Assembly (NCBI GenBank): GCA_028724545.1
Contig: JAQYCU010000048.1
Coordinates: 1 to 46,647, forward strand
Length of the DNA stretch: 46,647 nucleotides
Source: a bacterium
Lineage (GTDB): Bacteria; Bacillota; Clostridia; Lachnospirales; Lachnospiraceae
Direction of reading: 5' to 3'
Shown here piece by piece: positions 23,576-32,376 of this stretch. The number at the start of each line of letters is the position of its first letter. Positions within the stretch are counted from its first letter, which is position 1. A program made the position numbers and the translations under genes. A model generated the notes under the pieces. It searched no databases and had not been told where the DNA came from. It saw nothing but the letters and a program-made list of their open reading frames with translations.

Positions 23576-25177
23576 ATGGTAACAGAAGAAAATAGTATCC
23601 AGATGAGAAATCATATTACATATGTTATCGAAAAAATGTGGGTTGTTTTTCTGCTGGTGATGGCAGTTCTGCTGGGGGATGAAGATTCTATTTTGTTGGG
23701 AATCGAACTGCTTAAAAAAGGAAATATTGTGCAGGGACTTCTGGTAATTGGTGGTGCCGTTGTTATCCTGCTGATTGTTTGCCTCTGGTATGTAAATCGC
23801 TGGTATCGTACAACATTTACGATAAAAGATGGGACAATTATTTATGACAGGGCAACCTTAAAGCATTATGTGAATACGATTTCCATTGCAAATGTTTCTA
23901 ATGTCAATTTAGAGCAGAACATTTTTGAAATGATTGTAGGAACCTATAAGGTAAAGGTCGATACGAATAGTTTGTCCACGGCAGACGAAACAGATATAGA
24001 GATTATTTTAAAGAAAAAAGATGCTCTCTGGGTAAAGCAGGAAATTCTTTCTAAAATGAATGAATTGCAAAAGGACGCAGAAGGAAAGGGAGAATCAGAG
24101 GAAGCACCAGTACAGCAGAATGGGATGGTACAGCAGGAGGCTGAAGAAAAAACATTTGATATTGTATATTCCGTAAAACAGGTTTTGCAGAATACATTGT
24201 TGTCCATATCAATTGTTCAGGTTCTGGCTGTTTTAGCACTCTGTGTTTTCAGTGTTATTATGGCGATAGGTTCGTTTGTAGAAGGAAAAGGCCTGATGTT
24301 ATCCACCATATCAGTTATTTCTGCGGTGGCTTTGGTTATCTTCTATCTGTTGGCTCTGCTAAAGCCGGCATTGCGTGACTATCAGTTTCGTGCCAGAAGA
24401 GAACGGGACAAAATATATGTCAAAAGTGGTCTGTTTACAAAAAATGAATATGTCATCCCTATCGCTAAGATTAATGCCGTTTCGTTGGAATATAGTTTTA
24501 TCGGCAGAGTGTTTAAAAGAGGTTTTGTGAAAGTGATTAACATAGGAGGAGAAGGAGAAGAAGCCGGAGGGGTAAAGATTCTCCTGACAGATTCTTATGA
24601 GGAACTGACCCGGAAAATGCAGATTCTTTTACCGGAATATGCATTACCGGAAATGAAACAGTTAAAGCGTCAGCCACTGAAAGCATTTGTTCTCAAAATG
24701 TTAAGAAATGTTTTTTATATCATATGTCTTGTTGCTGGTTTTCTTGGTGCCATGCTGGTTATCGAAAGTCATGGTAAGCAGCAGGAAAGCATTGCAGGAA
24801 TGATAAATGAGATATTTAGCAAACGAGAACAATTTGCAATGGGCATCATATTGTTAGTGATTCTGGCGATTATCACACTGATTTCTTTATTAACATACTG
24901 TACGGTGGGATTATATCAGAGTCAGGAAAAAATAGTGTTGGCAAGGGGAACATTTGCCAGGAGAATTATGAGTATTTCATATGACAAAGTGCAATATATA
25001 ACAAAAAACCAGGGACCTGTCGCAAGAAAACTGGGACTATGCCGGGGTAGCCTTTCATTGCTGGCTGGCGCATTGAACCAGATACAGGCAATTGGTTGTT
25101 ATAATATAGATGTTTTTAATAGGATGGAAGAAAATTTTTATCAAAACTATCATAGAGAGGAAGACGAAAAGCAATAA
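23576..25177 (+). CDS. Bacterial PH-domain membrane protein, YdbT-like
   Basis: The 533-residue protein contains repeated units of a transmembrane pair plus a bPH2 domain. The first PH unit includes WYRTTFTIKDGTIIYDRAT and ISIANVSNVNLEQNIFEMIV. The second has YVKSGLFTKNEYVIPIAKI and GRVFKRGFVKVINIGG. The third has LARGTFARRIMSISYDKVQ and GLCRGSLSLLAGA. Membrane pairs lie near residues 16-80, 200-260 and 375-435. A Glu/Gln-rich spacer (about 165-190) follows PH1. Function is inferred only from the YdbS/YdbT family. Its stop TAA overlaps the ATG of the transporter gene by one base (25175-25179), so translation is coupled. Confidence 0.87.
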   Translation: MVTEENSIQMRNHITYVIEKMWVVFLLVMAVLLGDEDSILLGIELLKKGNIVQGLLVIGGAVVILLIVCLWYVNRWYRTTFTIKDGTIIYDRATLKHYVNTISIANVSNVNLEQNIFEMIVGTYKVKVDTNSLSTADETDIEIILKKKDALWVKQEILSKMNELQKDAEGKGESEEAPVQQNGMVQQEAEEKTFDIVYSVKQVLQNTLLSISIVQVLAVLALCVFSVIMAIGSFVEGKGLMLSTISVISAVALVIFYLLALLKPALRDYQFRARRERDKIYVKSGLFTKNEYVIPIAKINAVSLEYSFIGRVFKRGFVKVINIGGEGEEAGGVKILLTDSYEELTRKMQILLPEYALPEMKQLKRQPLKAFVLKMLRNVFYIICLVAGFLGAMLVIESHGKQQESIAGMINEIFSKREQFAMGIILLVILAIITLISLLTYCTVGLYQSQEKIVLARGTFARRIMSISYDKVQYITKNQGPVARKLGLCRGSLSLLAGALNQIQAIGCYNIDVFNRMEENFYQNYHREEDEKQ

Positions 25178-26721
25178 TGAAAAAAGGAAACAAAAAAAGA
25201 GTAATTTTATACGTGGCAGTTATTGCGGCTCTGCTGATTGGAATTGGTGTGTATCAGTATTACAGTCATCAGGCAGCAAAAAAAGCAGCAGAGAAAGCAG
25301 AACAGAATGCAGTAACCTGTGTGGAAGATTTGGTCGGAAAGAAGATAGGTGTCCAGATTGGTACAACGGGCGATATCTATGCATCTGATTATGAAGGTGA
25401 TGAAGCAGGAACAAAAATCGAGCGTTACAACAAAGGAACCGATGCTGTACAGGCTTTGAAATTAGGAAAAATCAACTGTGTTATCATTGACGAGCAGCCG
25501 GCAAAAGCATATGTCGAAAAGAACAGCGAATTAAAAATCTTAAAAGAAGAATTTGCAAATGAAGAATATGCAATCTGTATTGATAAGTCAAATACGGCTT
25601 TAAAAGAAAAAATTAACAAAGCATTGGCAGAGTTAAAAGAAGACGGTACATTTGAGCAGATTGTCAATTACTACATAGGCAATGAAGAACAGCAGGGAAA
25701 AAATCCATACAAGAAAAAAGATGTAAAGAGAACGGGAACATTAACGATGGCAACAAATGCAGAGTTCCCACCATATGAATATTTTGACAAAGGTACCATT
25801 GTTGGTATTGATGCAGATATTATGCAGGCAATCTGTGACAAAATGGGAATGGAATTAAAAATCGAAAATATGGATTTTGATGCCATAATCACAGCTGTAA
25901 AATCCGGAAAAGCAGATGTTGGTGCTGCCGGTATGACGGTAACAGAAGACCGTTTAAAGAATATCGATTTTTCTGATTCTTATACGACAGCAAAACAGGT
26001 TATCATTGTAAAAGATGCAAAAGCAGATGCAAAAGCCAGCTCCTTTAAGGATTCTTTCTATGATAACTTTATCAAAGAAAACCGTTTTGAGTATCTTGTC
26101 AAAGGTTTTGGAAATACATTACTGATTACCGTATTTGCTATTCTTATCGGTGTTGTTCTGGGATTATTAATTGCCCTGGTGCGTACCAGCCACGACCAGA
26201 ACGGCTCTGTGCCGGTATTAAATGCAATTTGTCATATTTATCTGACGGTAATACGTGGAACGCCGGTAGTTGTACAGTTATTGATTATCTATTATGTCAT
26301 ACTGACATCCGTGCAGAATAAAATCATTGTAGCGATTATTGCATTTGGTTTAAATTCTGCTGCTTATGTGGCAGAGGTTATCCGTTCCGGTATTATGTCT
26401 GTTGACCACGGACAGTTTGAGGCAGGACGCAGTCTGGGACTGAATTACCAGCAGACAATGACATCCATTATTATCCCTCAGGCATTTAAAAACATTCTGC
26501 CTGCTCTGGGTAACGAGTTTATCGTATTAGTAAAAGAAACATCAATCAGTGGATATATTGGTCTGGTTGACCTGACAAAGGGTGGAGATATTATACGAAG
26601 CATCACATATGAAGCATATATGCCTTTATATGCCGTAGCATTGATTTATCTGGTGACAGTTCTGATACTGACAGCAGGTATTCGCTATATTGAAAAACGC
26701 CTTAGAAATAACGAAAGGTAA
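25177..26721 (+). CDS. Amino-acid ABC transporter: permuted binding domain fused to permease
   Basis: The 514-residue polar amino-acid (GlnP/HisM-type) protein has an N-terminal membrane anchor (residues 8-28). Residues 49-168 match the second half of a binding protein (VEDLVGKKIGVQIGTTG, VIIDEQPA, KEDGTFEQIVNYYIG). Residues 187-280 match the first half (LTMATNAEFPPYEYF, NMDFDAIITAVKSGKAD, TEDRLKNIDFSDSY). The permease (about 300-514) has the EAA loop EAGRSLGLNYQQ and then IIIPQAF. The halves are thus in reversed order, a circular permutation. The ligand residues Asp105 and Arg259 are kept, so it is probably active. No separate binding protein is nearby; the ATPase follows at 26753. Confidence 0.88.
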   Translation: MKKGNKKRVILYVAVIAALLIGIGVYQYYSHQAAKKAAEKAEQNAVTCVEDLVGKKIGVQIGTTGDIYASDYEGDEAGTKIERYNKGTDAVQALKLGKINCVIIDEQPAKAYVEKNSELKILKEEFANEEYAICIDKSNTALKEKINKALAELKEDGTFEQIVNYYIGNEEQQGKNPYKKKDVKRTGTLTMATNAEFPPYEYFDKGTIVGIDADIMQAICDKMGMELKIENMDFDAIITAVKSGKADVGAAGMTVTEDRLKNIDFSDSYTTAKQVIIVKDAKADAKASSFKDSFYDNFIKENRFEYLVKGFGNTLLITVFAILIGVVLGLLIALVRTSHDQNGSVPVLNAICHIYLTVIRGTPVVVQLLIIYYVILTSVQNKIIVAIIAFGLNSAAYVAEVIRSGIMSVDHGQFEAGRSLGLNYQQTMTSIIIPQAFKNILPALGNEFIVLVKETSISGYIGLVDLTKGGDIIRSITYEAYMPLYAVALIYLVTVLILTAGIRYIEKRLRNNER

Positions 26722-26752
26722 TGAAAACAAAAAGAAAGGATAATATGCAGAT

Positions 26753-27493
26753 ATGGAGAAAAAAGAAGTATTAATAGAAGTAAAAGATTTATATAAATCA
26801 TTTGGAAAACATAGTGTATTAAAAGGAATCAGCACAACGATTTCAAAGGGCGAAGTGGTAGCAATTATCGGCCCTTCCGGCTGTGGTAAATCTACATTTT
26901 TGCGTTCCCTGAATCTGTTAGAAGAGCCTACAAAAGGTACTGTCCTGTTTGAGGGAACAGATATTACGGATGAGTCAGTTGATATTAACCAGATGCGTGA
27001 AAAAATGGGAATGGTATTTCAGCAGTTTAATCTGTTCCCGAATATGACAATTCGTGAGAATATTATGCTTGCTCCTGTAAAACGCAAAATTATGACAAAA
27101 GAAGAAGCGGTAAAGAAAGCAGATGAACTGTTAGAGCGAATCGGTCTTTTGGAAAAAGCAGATGCGTATCCGGCACAGTTGTCGGGTGGACAAAAACAGC
27201 GTATTGCCATTATCCGTGCTCTTGCAATGAACCCGGATGTAATGTTGTTTGATGAGCCGACTTCTGCACTGGACCCGGAAATGGTAGGGGAAGTGCTGGA
27301 AGTTATGAAAGAACTGGCAGCAGAAGGTATGACAATGGTAGTTGTTACTCATGAAATGGGATTTGCAAGAGAAGTTGCCAACCGTGTAATTTTCCTTAAC
27401 GACGGTATGATTCAGGAGGAAAACAGTCCGGAAGAATTGTTTGAAAATCCACAGAACCAGCGCCTACAGGAATTTTTATCAAAAGTATTGTAG
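26753..27493 (+). CDS. Amino-acid ABC transporter ATP-binding protein (GlnQ/HisP type)
   Basis: This 246-residue ATPase powers the fused binding-domain/permease encoded 31 bp upstream. It has Walker [11 protein letters not shown]-loop [12 protein letters not shown], signature LSGGQKQR, Walker [16 protein letters not shown] and the H-loop [21 protein letters not shown] and THEMGFARE are characteristic of polar amino-acid uptake systems. AAAGGA lies about 12 nt before ATG 26753. The exact amino acid carried is not readable; glutamine, arginine and cystine relatives share these motifs. Confidence 0.94.
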   Translation: MEKKEVLIEVKDLYKSFGKHSVLKGISTTISKGEVVAIIGPSGCGKSTFLRSLNLLEEPTKGTVLFEGTDITDESVDINQMREKMGMVFQQFNLFPNMTIRENIMLAPVKRKIMTKEEAVKKADELLERIGLLEKADAYPAQLSGGQKQRIAIIRALAMNPDVMLFDEPTSALDPEMVGEVLEVMKELAAEGMTMVVVTHEMGFAREVANRVIFLNDGMIQEENSPEELFENPQNQRLQEFLSKVL

Positions 27494-27506
27494 GAAGTGA
27501 AGGGAT

Positions 27507-28049
27507 ATGTACATTACAACATATAGTAAAATACATTTTACGCCACTGGAACCGAAAGAAGAGCAGATTCAGATTGTGGATATTGCACACGCACAGTCAC
27601 TTATGACACGTGCCAACGGTCATTTCCCGGAGTTTTACTCGGTGGGACAGCATAGCATTGCGTGTGGAAAAGAAGCAATCGCAAGGGGATATTCTGACAG
27701 GGTGGTACTTGCGTGTCTGGTTCATGATGCCAGCGAAGCCTATTTGTCAGATATTACCAGACCGGTCAAAGGGGAACTGGAAGGATACCGGAAAATTGAA
27801 AAACGGCTTCAGGATGCCATTTATCTGAAATTTCTGGGACAACTTCCTGATACTGTAGAGGGTGAGCAGATAAAAAGCGTAGATGATACATGTCTTTATT
27901 ATGAATTTAAACATTATATGGGGGAAGAATTATTAGAAGAAGCACCCCGTAAGTGGAGTGATATGGAGTTTGTGGTAAGGCCGTTTCAGGATGTAGAAGA
28001 GGAACTGACTGCCATGCTCAGGGAATACATTGCAAAAGTATCACAATAA
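27507..28049 (+). CDS. HD-domain phosphohydrolase (YfbR-like)
   Basis: The 180-residue protein is an HD hydrolase of the COG1896 type. It has the metal-binding residues His in FYSVGQHSIACG, the HD pair in LACLVHDASEAYLSDI, and a later aspartate in SVDDTCLYYEF. DASEAYLSDITRPVKG is typical of the YfbR group, which includes 5'-deoxynucleotidases. The substrate is unproven here. It begins 13 bp after the ATPase stop with a purine-rich GGAAGTGAAGGG site, so it is likely co-transcribed with the transporter, although a functional link is not obvious. Confidence 0.83.
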   Translation: MYITTYSKIHFTPLEPKEEQIQIVDIAHAQSLMTRANGHFPEFYSVGQHSIACGKEAIARGYSDRVVLACLVHDASEAYLSDITRPVKGELEGYRKIEKRLQDAIYLKFLGQLPDTVEGEQIKSVDDTCLYYEFKHYMGEELLEEAPRKWSDMEFVVRPFQDVEEELTAMLREYIAKVSQ

Positions 28050-28121
28050 GAAGCAGGACGAGAAAAAGAATACGTGCAATATACGAAAGCGTAGGTCACA
28101 TTTAGAAAGGGAGGCTGTATC

Positions 28122-29096
28122 GTGTATAAAATACAGGTTTTAATGTCCACATACAATGGAAGAAACTATTTAAGAGAGCAGTTAGAGTCTATACTGGGGC
28201 AGGACTGCGAACGTATGGGCAGGGGCAAAATCGAAATACTGATTCGTGATGATGGTTCTACTGACGGAACCCAGAATATTCTGGAAGATTATGCCTATCG
28301 CTTTTCTGACAGAATAACCTGGTATCAGGGAGAAAATCTCGGCGTAATCGGAAGCTTTCTTGATTTAGTAAAGCACTCGGATGATAACGCAGATTTTTAC
28401 GCATTTTCTGACCAGGATGATGTATGGATGCCTGACAAAATTTCCTGTGGTGTCAAAATTCTGGACCAGATGCCGAACAAAATGAAACCGAACTTATATT
28501 GCTGTCGTCCGTTGATTGTTGATGAAACATTAAGGGATTTGGAATGTGGCAGGCGATATACCAGAATGTTTGCCGGTTTTGGAAATGCAATGGTTGAGAA
28601 TATTGTAGTAGGCTGCACGATAGTGATGAATGATTATCTGAGAAATATGCTGTTAGCCAAAATGCCGGATACGGATAAGATTATGATGCATGACAGATGG
28701 ATTTATCAGGTGGCTTCCTGCTTTGGAGAAGTTTTCTATGATGAAGGCCAGCATATCTGCTATCGCCAGCATAGAGATAATACAGTCGGAATGACCGTAA
28801 ACAGAGGAAAAGAGTTCTTTGAGCGAGTGTTCTGTTTCCGAAAAAAATGCCGGGCAATCAGTATGCAGGTCACGGAATTTTACCGGTTGTATCATAATTT
28901 CTTAGAGGAAGAAGAAGGAAAAATCTTCCGTGACAGCAAAAAGGTGCGTTGGAATATGGAATTACTGGAAGAATATGTCAATAACAGAAAATCTTTGAAA
29001 ACCAGAAAAAAACTGTTAAAGGAAAATCGTCTGTACCGTCAGCGTGCAACGGATAACAGGTTTTTCAGGTTCTTATTCCTACTGGGATGTTTCTAA
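28122..29096 (+). CDS. Glycosyltransferase family 2, rhamnosyltransferase-like
   Basis: The 324-residue protein has a GT-A fold catalytic domain (about residues 1-220). It starts with IQVLMSTYNGRNYLREQLES, followed by IRDDGSTDGTQNILEDY, GVIGSFLDLV and the metal-binding DxD-type FSDQDDVWMPDK. The sequence MHDRWIYQVASCFGEV fits the acceptor region of polysaccharide rhamnosyltransferases. The lysine-rich C-terminus may lie on the membrane. GTG 28122 has AAAGGGAGG at 28106-28114. It is the last gene of the rightward block; a long hairpin follows. The sugar and acceptor are not determined. Confidence 0.86.
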   Translation: MYKIQVLMSTYNGRNYLREQLESILGQDCERMGRGKIEILIRDDGSTDGTQNILEDYAYRFSDRITWYQGENLGVIGSFLDLVKHSDDNADFYAFSDQDDVWMPDKISCGVKILDQMPNKMKPNLYCCRPLIVDETLRDLECGRRYTRMFAGFGNAMVENIVVGCTIVMNDYLRNMLLAKMPDTDKIMMHDRWIYQVASCFGEVFYDEGQHICYRQHRDNTVGMTVNRGKEFFERVFCFRKKCRAISMQVTEFYRLYHNFLEEEEGKIFRDSKKVRWNMELLEEYVNNRKSLKTRKKLLKENRLYRQRATDNRFFRFLFLLGCF

Positions 29097-29114
29097 AAAA
29101 GACAGAAAAAATAT

Positions 29115-29200
29115 AAATTGCCTGACAGCAATAAATTTATTTTTAAAAAGAGAGTACTCTTATCAGAAAAATAAATGATATGCTGCCAGGCAATTTTTGA
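29115..29200 (+). terminator. Long composite hairpin between convergent genes
   Basis: AAATTGCCTGaCAGCA (29115-29130) pairs with TGCTGcCAGGCAATTT (29181-29196) with one mismatch, and TTGATTTT follows. The 50-nt loop itself holds pairing A/T tracts and a palindrome, AGAGTACTCT (29151-29160). Both strands have U-rich tails, so it probably terminates the rightward glycosyltransferase and the leftward GH2 gene. Confidence 0.75.
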
Positions 29201-29256
29201 TTTTGCCCTTGTCTGAAGATACAGGCAAAGGCAAAGAAAGATTTCAAGTGGCTTTA

Positions 29257-32151
29257 TTATTTTACAAACACGCTGCGCAGTTTCTGCATATCCAGTGTGC
29301 CGGCAGGTGCAAATTCGTCGGAAGTAACATAGTCCAGTAAGGATTTTGTGAACTGTTTTACTTCTGCCCTGTCTGCAATCTGGCTAAGACGGCAGGTGCA
29401 AATCATAAGTTTTCCTTCGCCGACGTTACCTTCAAAAAGGATTCCCAGTTTGTGATTGCGCTCAAAGTTATCTACCATCTGCACAATTGGACGGTACTCT
29501 GCGGCAGTTGCATCTTCCAGAATAGCACAGTCGCTATTGGATACAATCTGATACCACTGTGGAGTAGCATATTTATGTGTTGGGAAAGATTTCAGTGCCG
29601 GATGGTCTTTCTGGATTAAAAGTCCCATCGTTCCTACTGCAACCGGCTTTTTCATCCATTCGCAGATATCACGGAACATTGGATAGCACCAGAAATCCGT
29701 ACAATAAAAGCCTTCCAGGCTTTGGGCAACCTCGTTTGGCAGATAGAGAACACGTTTGCCTTGTTTCAAAAGTGCATCTGCTTCATCAAAATCCTGTGTC
29801 AGGAAGAGATGATTGCCATTCTGGCATATATTAGATACCGTTGTAAGGTCCAGACTGCTTTTGGCAGCAGGATAACTATACAATTCATAAGTATTTTTCA
29901 TTTTTGTGCCGGGAACGGTCAGTGTCAGCGTATAAACACAGGCTTTGTCATTTTCAGGAAGCGTGATTGCCACGTCGCCTAATTCTACTAATCCAAATGC
30001 ATTGTCAGGAATTACAACATCTCCCGAAACAGCAGGAGAGGAAGCAGTGCTGCCGTTATCATCTTTGCCGGAAATATCTTTTGCAGTCAGTTCCCAATGC
30101 AGGGATTTTCCAACTAATTTCTCAGGATTGTAATAACGGATTGCCATTGCAGAAGAGAATGTTTCTCCATTTGTATGCACATAGGAAGCAAACTGCGCCA
30201 GCAAAATACCGTCGGAACAGAAACCTGCCCATTCTTCTGGAGTGACATGACCTTTGCTGTCCATAAACACATCCAGAATACCAACCAGAGCTGTACCCTG
30301 TCCGGCAAAATCCTGAATATCCAGAATCTGATAACCGGCAAGCCTTTTTGTACGGGCTGCAGCTTCTAATTCTTCTTTGTAGCACTGAACAGACAACTTT
30401 CCGGAAGTGTAGAAGAAATCATCTGCCTGGTCAAGCATTCCTTTTTCTTCCAGACGTTCACGGAACACTTCAAAGTTGCGTGCCTTTAAAACACCTGTAT
30501 ATTTATCAATTTCCCGGAAATTCGGATACACGGCAAACTGCCCGATTTCATGGGAAACAACAGGAATATGTGGGAGCAGAACGCCCTCGCCTTTTGCTGC
30601 TTTTACTTTCTTTACGCCCGTTCCGTATTGGATTTCGATTTCCTCTTCACCGTTTTCGGCAGAATTTTCAGCGTTTGACGGGTAGATTTCTTCATCATAA
30701 TTGTGCATGGTAGAAGGCTCATCCCACTGAATATGTCCCAATGGGGCATCACACATACCATAGGAACCACGGATAAGACGGTTCTTGCTGAAACGGACGC
30801 CAACATAAAAATCATCCTCCGGAAGAAGTACCGGTGTATGCTGGAAGTTGTTAGAGCCCTGTGTATAGAGATGACGGCTGTCCTTTTTCTTATAATCACG
30901 GATGATTTCAGCCATGCGCTCTTTGCTGCCCCAGAGTTCATTACCGAGTGACATCATACAGTAAGAAGCATGGTTTCCAAAAGCATCCATCATTCGATAG
31001 CCTTCCTGAATCAGATATTGCTGCTCTTCTTCATTATGATTTTCATCGCCCGGAGCTGTCAATGTTCCCCAGAAAGGTAACTGTGGCTCCATATAAATGC
31101 CGAGATAATCAGCAGCCACGAAAGCAGCATCCGGTGGACAACAGGTATGGAAACGGTAGTGGTTGATGCCATAGGATTTGGAAATTTTCATAACACGAAT
31201 CCATTCATCCACGGTAGCAGGAACGGCACCTGTCATTGGGAAGATTAATCCGTCATGCTTGCCACGCAAAAAGGTAGGAGTGCCATTAATCAGAAATTCT
31301 GTTTCTGTCGTAGAAAATTTACGAAGTCCAAAAGTAGCAGAACTCTTTTCGTCACTGCCTTCAACAGAAAGCGTAAGGCGATAAACAACCGGCGTATATT
31401 CGCTCCATAATGCAGCATCTTCCCCTAGCTGGTATGTCAGACTGCCTGTGCCTCTGCCGGCAGGAAAATCAACTGAAAAAACAGCTTCCGCTGCAGAAAC
31501 ACCTGTATCGCCGTTAATATCTGTCAAAACTGCGTTTGCAGTAATGTTACGGGTAACGGCTTCTTTCGTTGTATTGACTGTAGTAAAATCAACACGGACA
31601 GATTTTGTATCAATATCAGGATAGGTTTTAATATCTGTCAGATAGATGCTGTCAAATATATGTAATGCAATTTCTCCAATAATACCATTCCAGTTTGTCT
31701 GTGTATCAGGGGAAGTCAGATGACCACCTTTCGTTGGATAATCAACGTTGGATACCAGAATCGTCAGACGGAAGGTTGTTTTGTGGATATAGTCCGTCAG
31801 CTTATAGTTGTGTGGTGTGTTCAGACTGTCAAATTCCCCTACAAAAGTATCATCAATCCAGACCTTTGTAAGACGGGTGCGCTCTAAGAAAAGATAGATT
31901 TCTTTTCCTAAATCTGCCTCCTCCATTGTAATATCCTTTGCATACCACGCAAAACCTTCAAAAAGATAAGGGTCCGTCAGAAATCCCGTTTCCCTGACAT
32001 CAGAAGGTGTTCCTTTTTTTGCCATAGAAATTGTACCAGGCAAAGAAATCGTATCTTCAGGAAGGGAAAGAAACTGCTGTTTTTCAATGCCTTCCTTTGC
32101 TTTATCCATGGCAAAGTTCCAAGAACCGGCCAAGTCTATTTTTTTAATCAT
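29257..32151 (-). CDS. Glycoside hydrolase family 2 enzyme
   Basis: The 964-residue cytosolic protein has the GH2 domain order: sugar-binding jelly roll (DLAGSWNFAMDKAKEG, ERTRLTKVWIDDTFVG), immunoglobulin-like domain, and TIM barrel from about residue 295 (FLINGTPTFLRGKHDG). The acid/base glutamate is in MMSLGNELWGSKERM, and the nucleophile candidate is the glutamate in VVSHEIGQFAVYP. Beta-galactosidase, beta-glucuronidase and related activities are all possible; the substrate is not decided. ATG 32151 is chosen with AGAGG 6 nt before; an ATG 21 nt upstream has no ribosome site. It is a monocistronic gene divergent from the amidase. Confidence 0.9.
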   Translation of the reverse strand: MIKKIDLAGSWNFAMDKAKEGIEKQQFLSLPEDTISLPGTISMAKKGTPSDVRETGFLTDPYLFEGFAWYAKDITMEEADLGKEIYLFLERTRLTKVWIDDTFVGEFDSLNTPHNYKLTDYIHKTTFRLTILVSNVDYPTKGGHLTSPDTQTNWNGIIGEIALHIFDSIYLTDIKTYPDIDTKSVRVDFTTVNTTKEAVTRNITANAVLTDINGDTGVSAAEAVFSVDFPAGRGTGSLTYQLGEDAALWSEYTPVVYRLTLSVEGSDEKSSATFGLRKFSTTETEFLINGTPTFLRGKHDGLIFPMTGAVPATVDEWIRVMKISKSYGINHYRFHTCCPPDAAFVAADYLGIYMEPQLPFWGTLTAPGDENHNEEEQQYLIQEGYRMMDAFGNHASYCMMSLGNELWGSKERMAEIIRDYKKKDSRHLYTQGSNNFQHTPVLLPEDDFYVGVRFSKNRLIRGSYGMCDAPLGHIQWDEPSTMHNYDEEIYPSNAENSAENGEEEIEIQYGTGVKKVKAAKGEGVLLPHIPVVSHEIGQFAVYPNFREIDKYTGVLKARNFEVFRERLEEKGMLDQADDFFYTSGKLSVQCYKEELEAAARTKRLAGYQILDIQDFAGQGTALVGILDVFMDSKGHVTPEEWAGFCSDGILLAQFASYVHTNGETFSSAMAIRYYNPEKLVGKSLHWELTAKDISGKDDNGSTASSPAVSGDVVIPDNAFGLVELGDVAITLPENDKACVYTLTLTVPGTKMKNTYELYSYPAAKSSLDLTTVSNICQNGNHLFLTQDFDEADALLKQGKRVLYLPNEVAQSLEGFYCTDFWCYPMFRDICEWMKKPVAVGTMGLLIQKDHPALKSFPTHKYATPQWYQIVSNSDCAILEDATAAEYRPIVQMVDNFERNHKLGILFEGNVGEGKLMICTCRLSQIADRAEVKQFTKSLLDYVTSDEFAPAGTLDMQKLRSVFVK

Positions 32152-32232
32152 ACTAACCTCTTTCTGCACCATTGTGCGCTACATTTTGAGAAAATGATAA
32201 CCACCCCATACTTGTGTACACTCTCAATTAAC

Positions 32233-32261
32233 AGTATACAATGAATAAGAAAAGCTTTCAA
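32233..32261 (-). promoter_or_regulatory. Sigma-A promoter for the GH2 gene
   Basis: On the minus strand, TTGAAA (32261-32256) and TATACT (32238-32233) are 17 bp apart. A palindrome GTGTACAC (32214-32221) lies near the expected transcription start and could be an operator. Confidence 0.7.
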
Positions 32262-32321
32262 TTCTATTCCTTTGTTTTTTTGACGGATTTTGTAGAAAAT
32301 TGCACAAAAAAGTCATTTTTG

Positions 32322-32350
32322 TTGCATTCAAATTAGTATTACTGTATACT
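32322..32350 (+). promoter_or_regulatory. Sigma-A promoter for the amidase operon
   Basis: TTGCAT (32322-32327) and TATACT (32345-32350) are 17 bp apart on the plus strand. It diverges from the GH2 promoter about 60 bp away. The start would lie about 20 nt before the TTG at 32377. Confidence 0.68.
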
Positions 32351-32376
32351 TTTTATTATGGGGAAAAGTATGGGAT

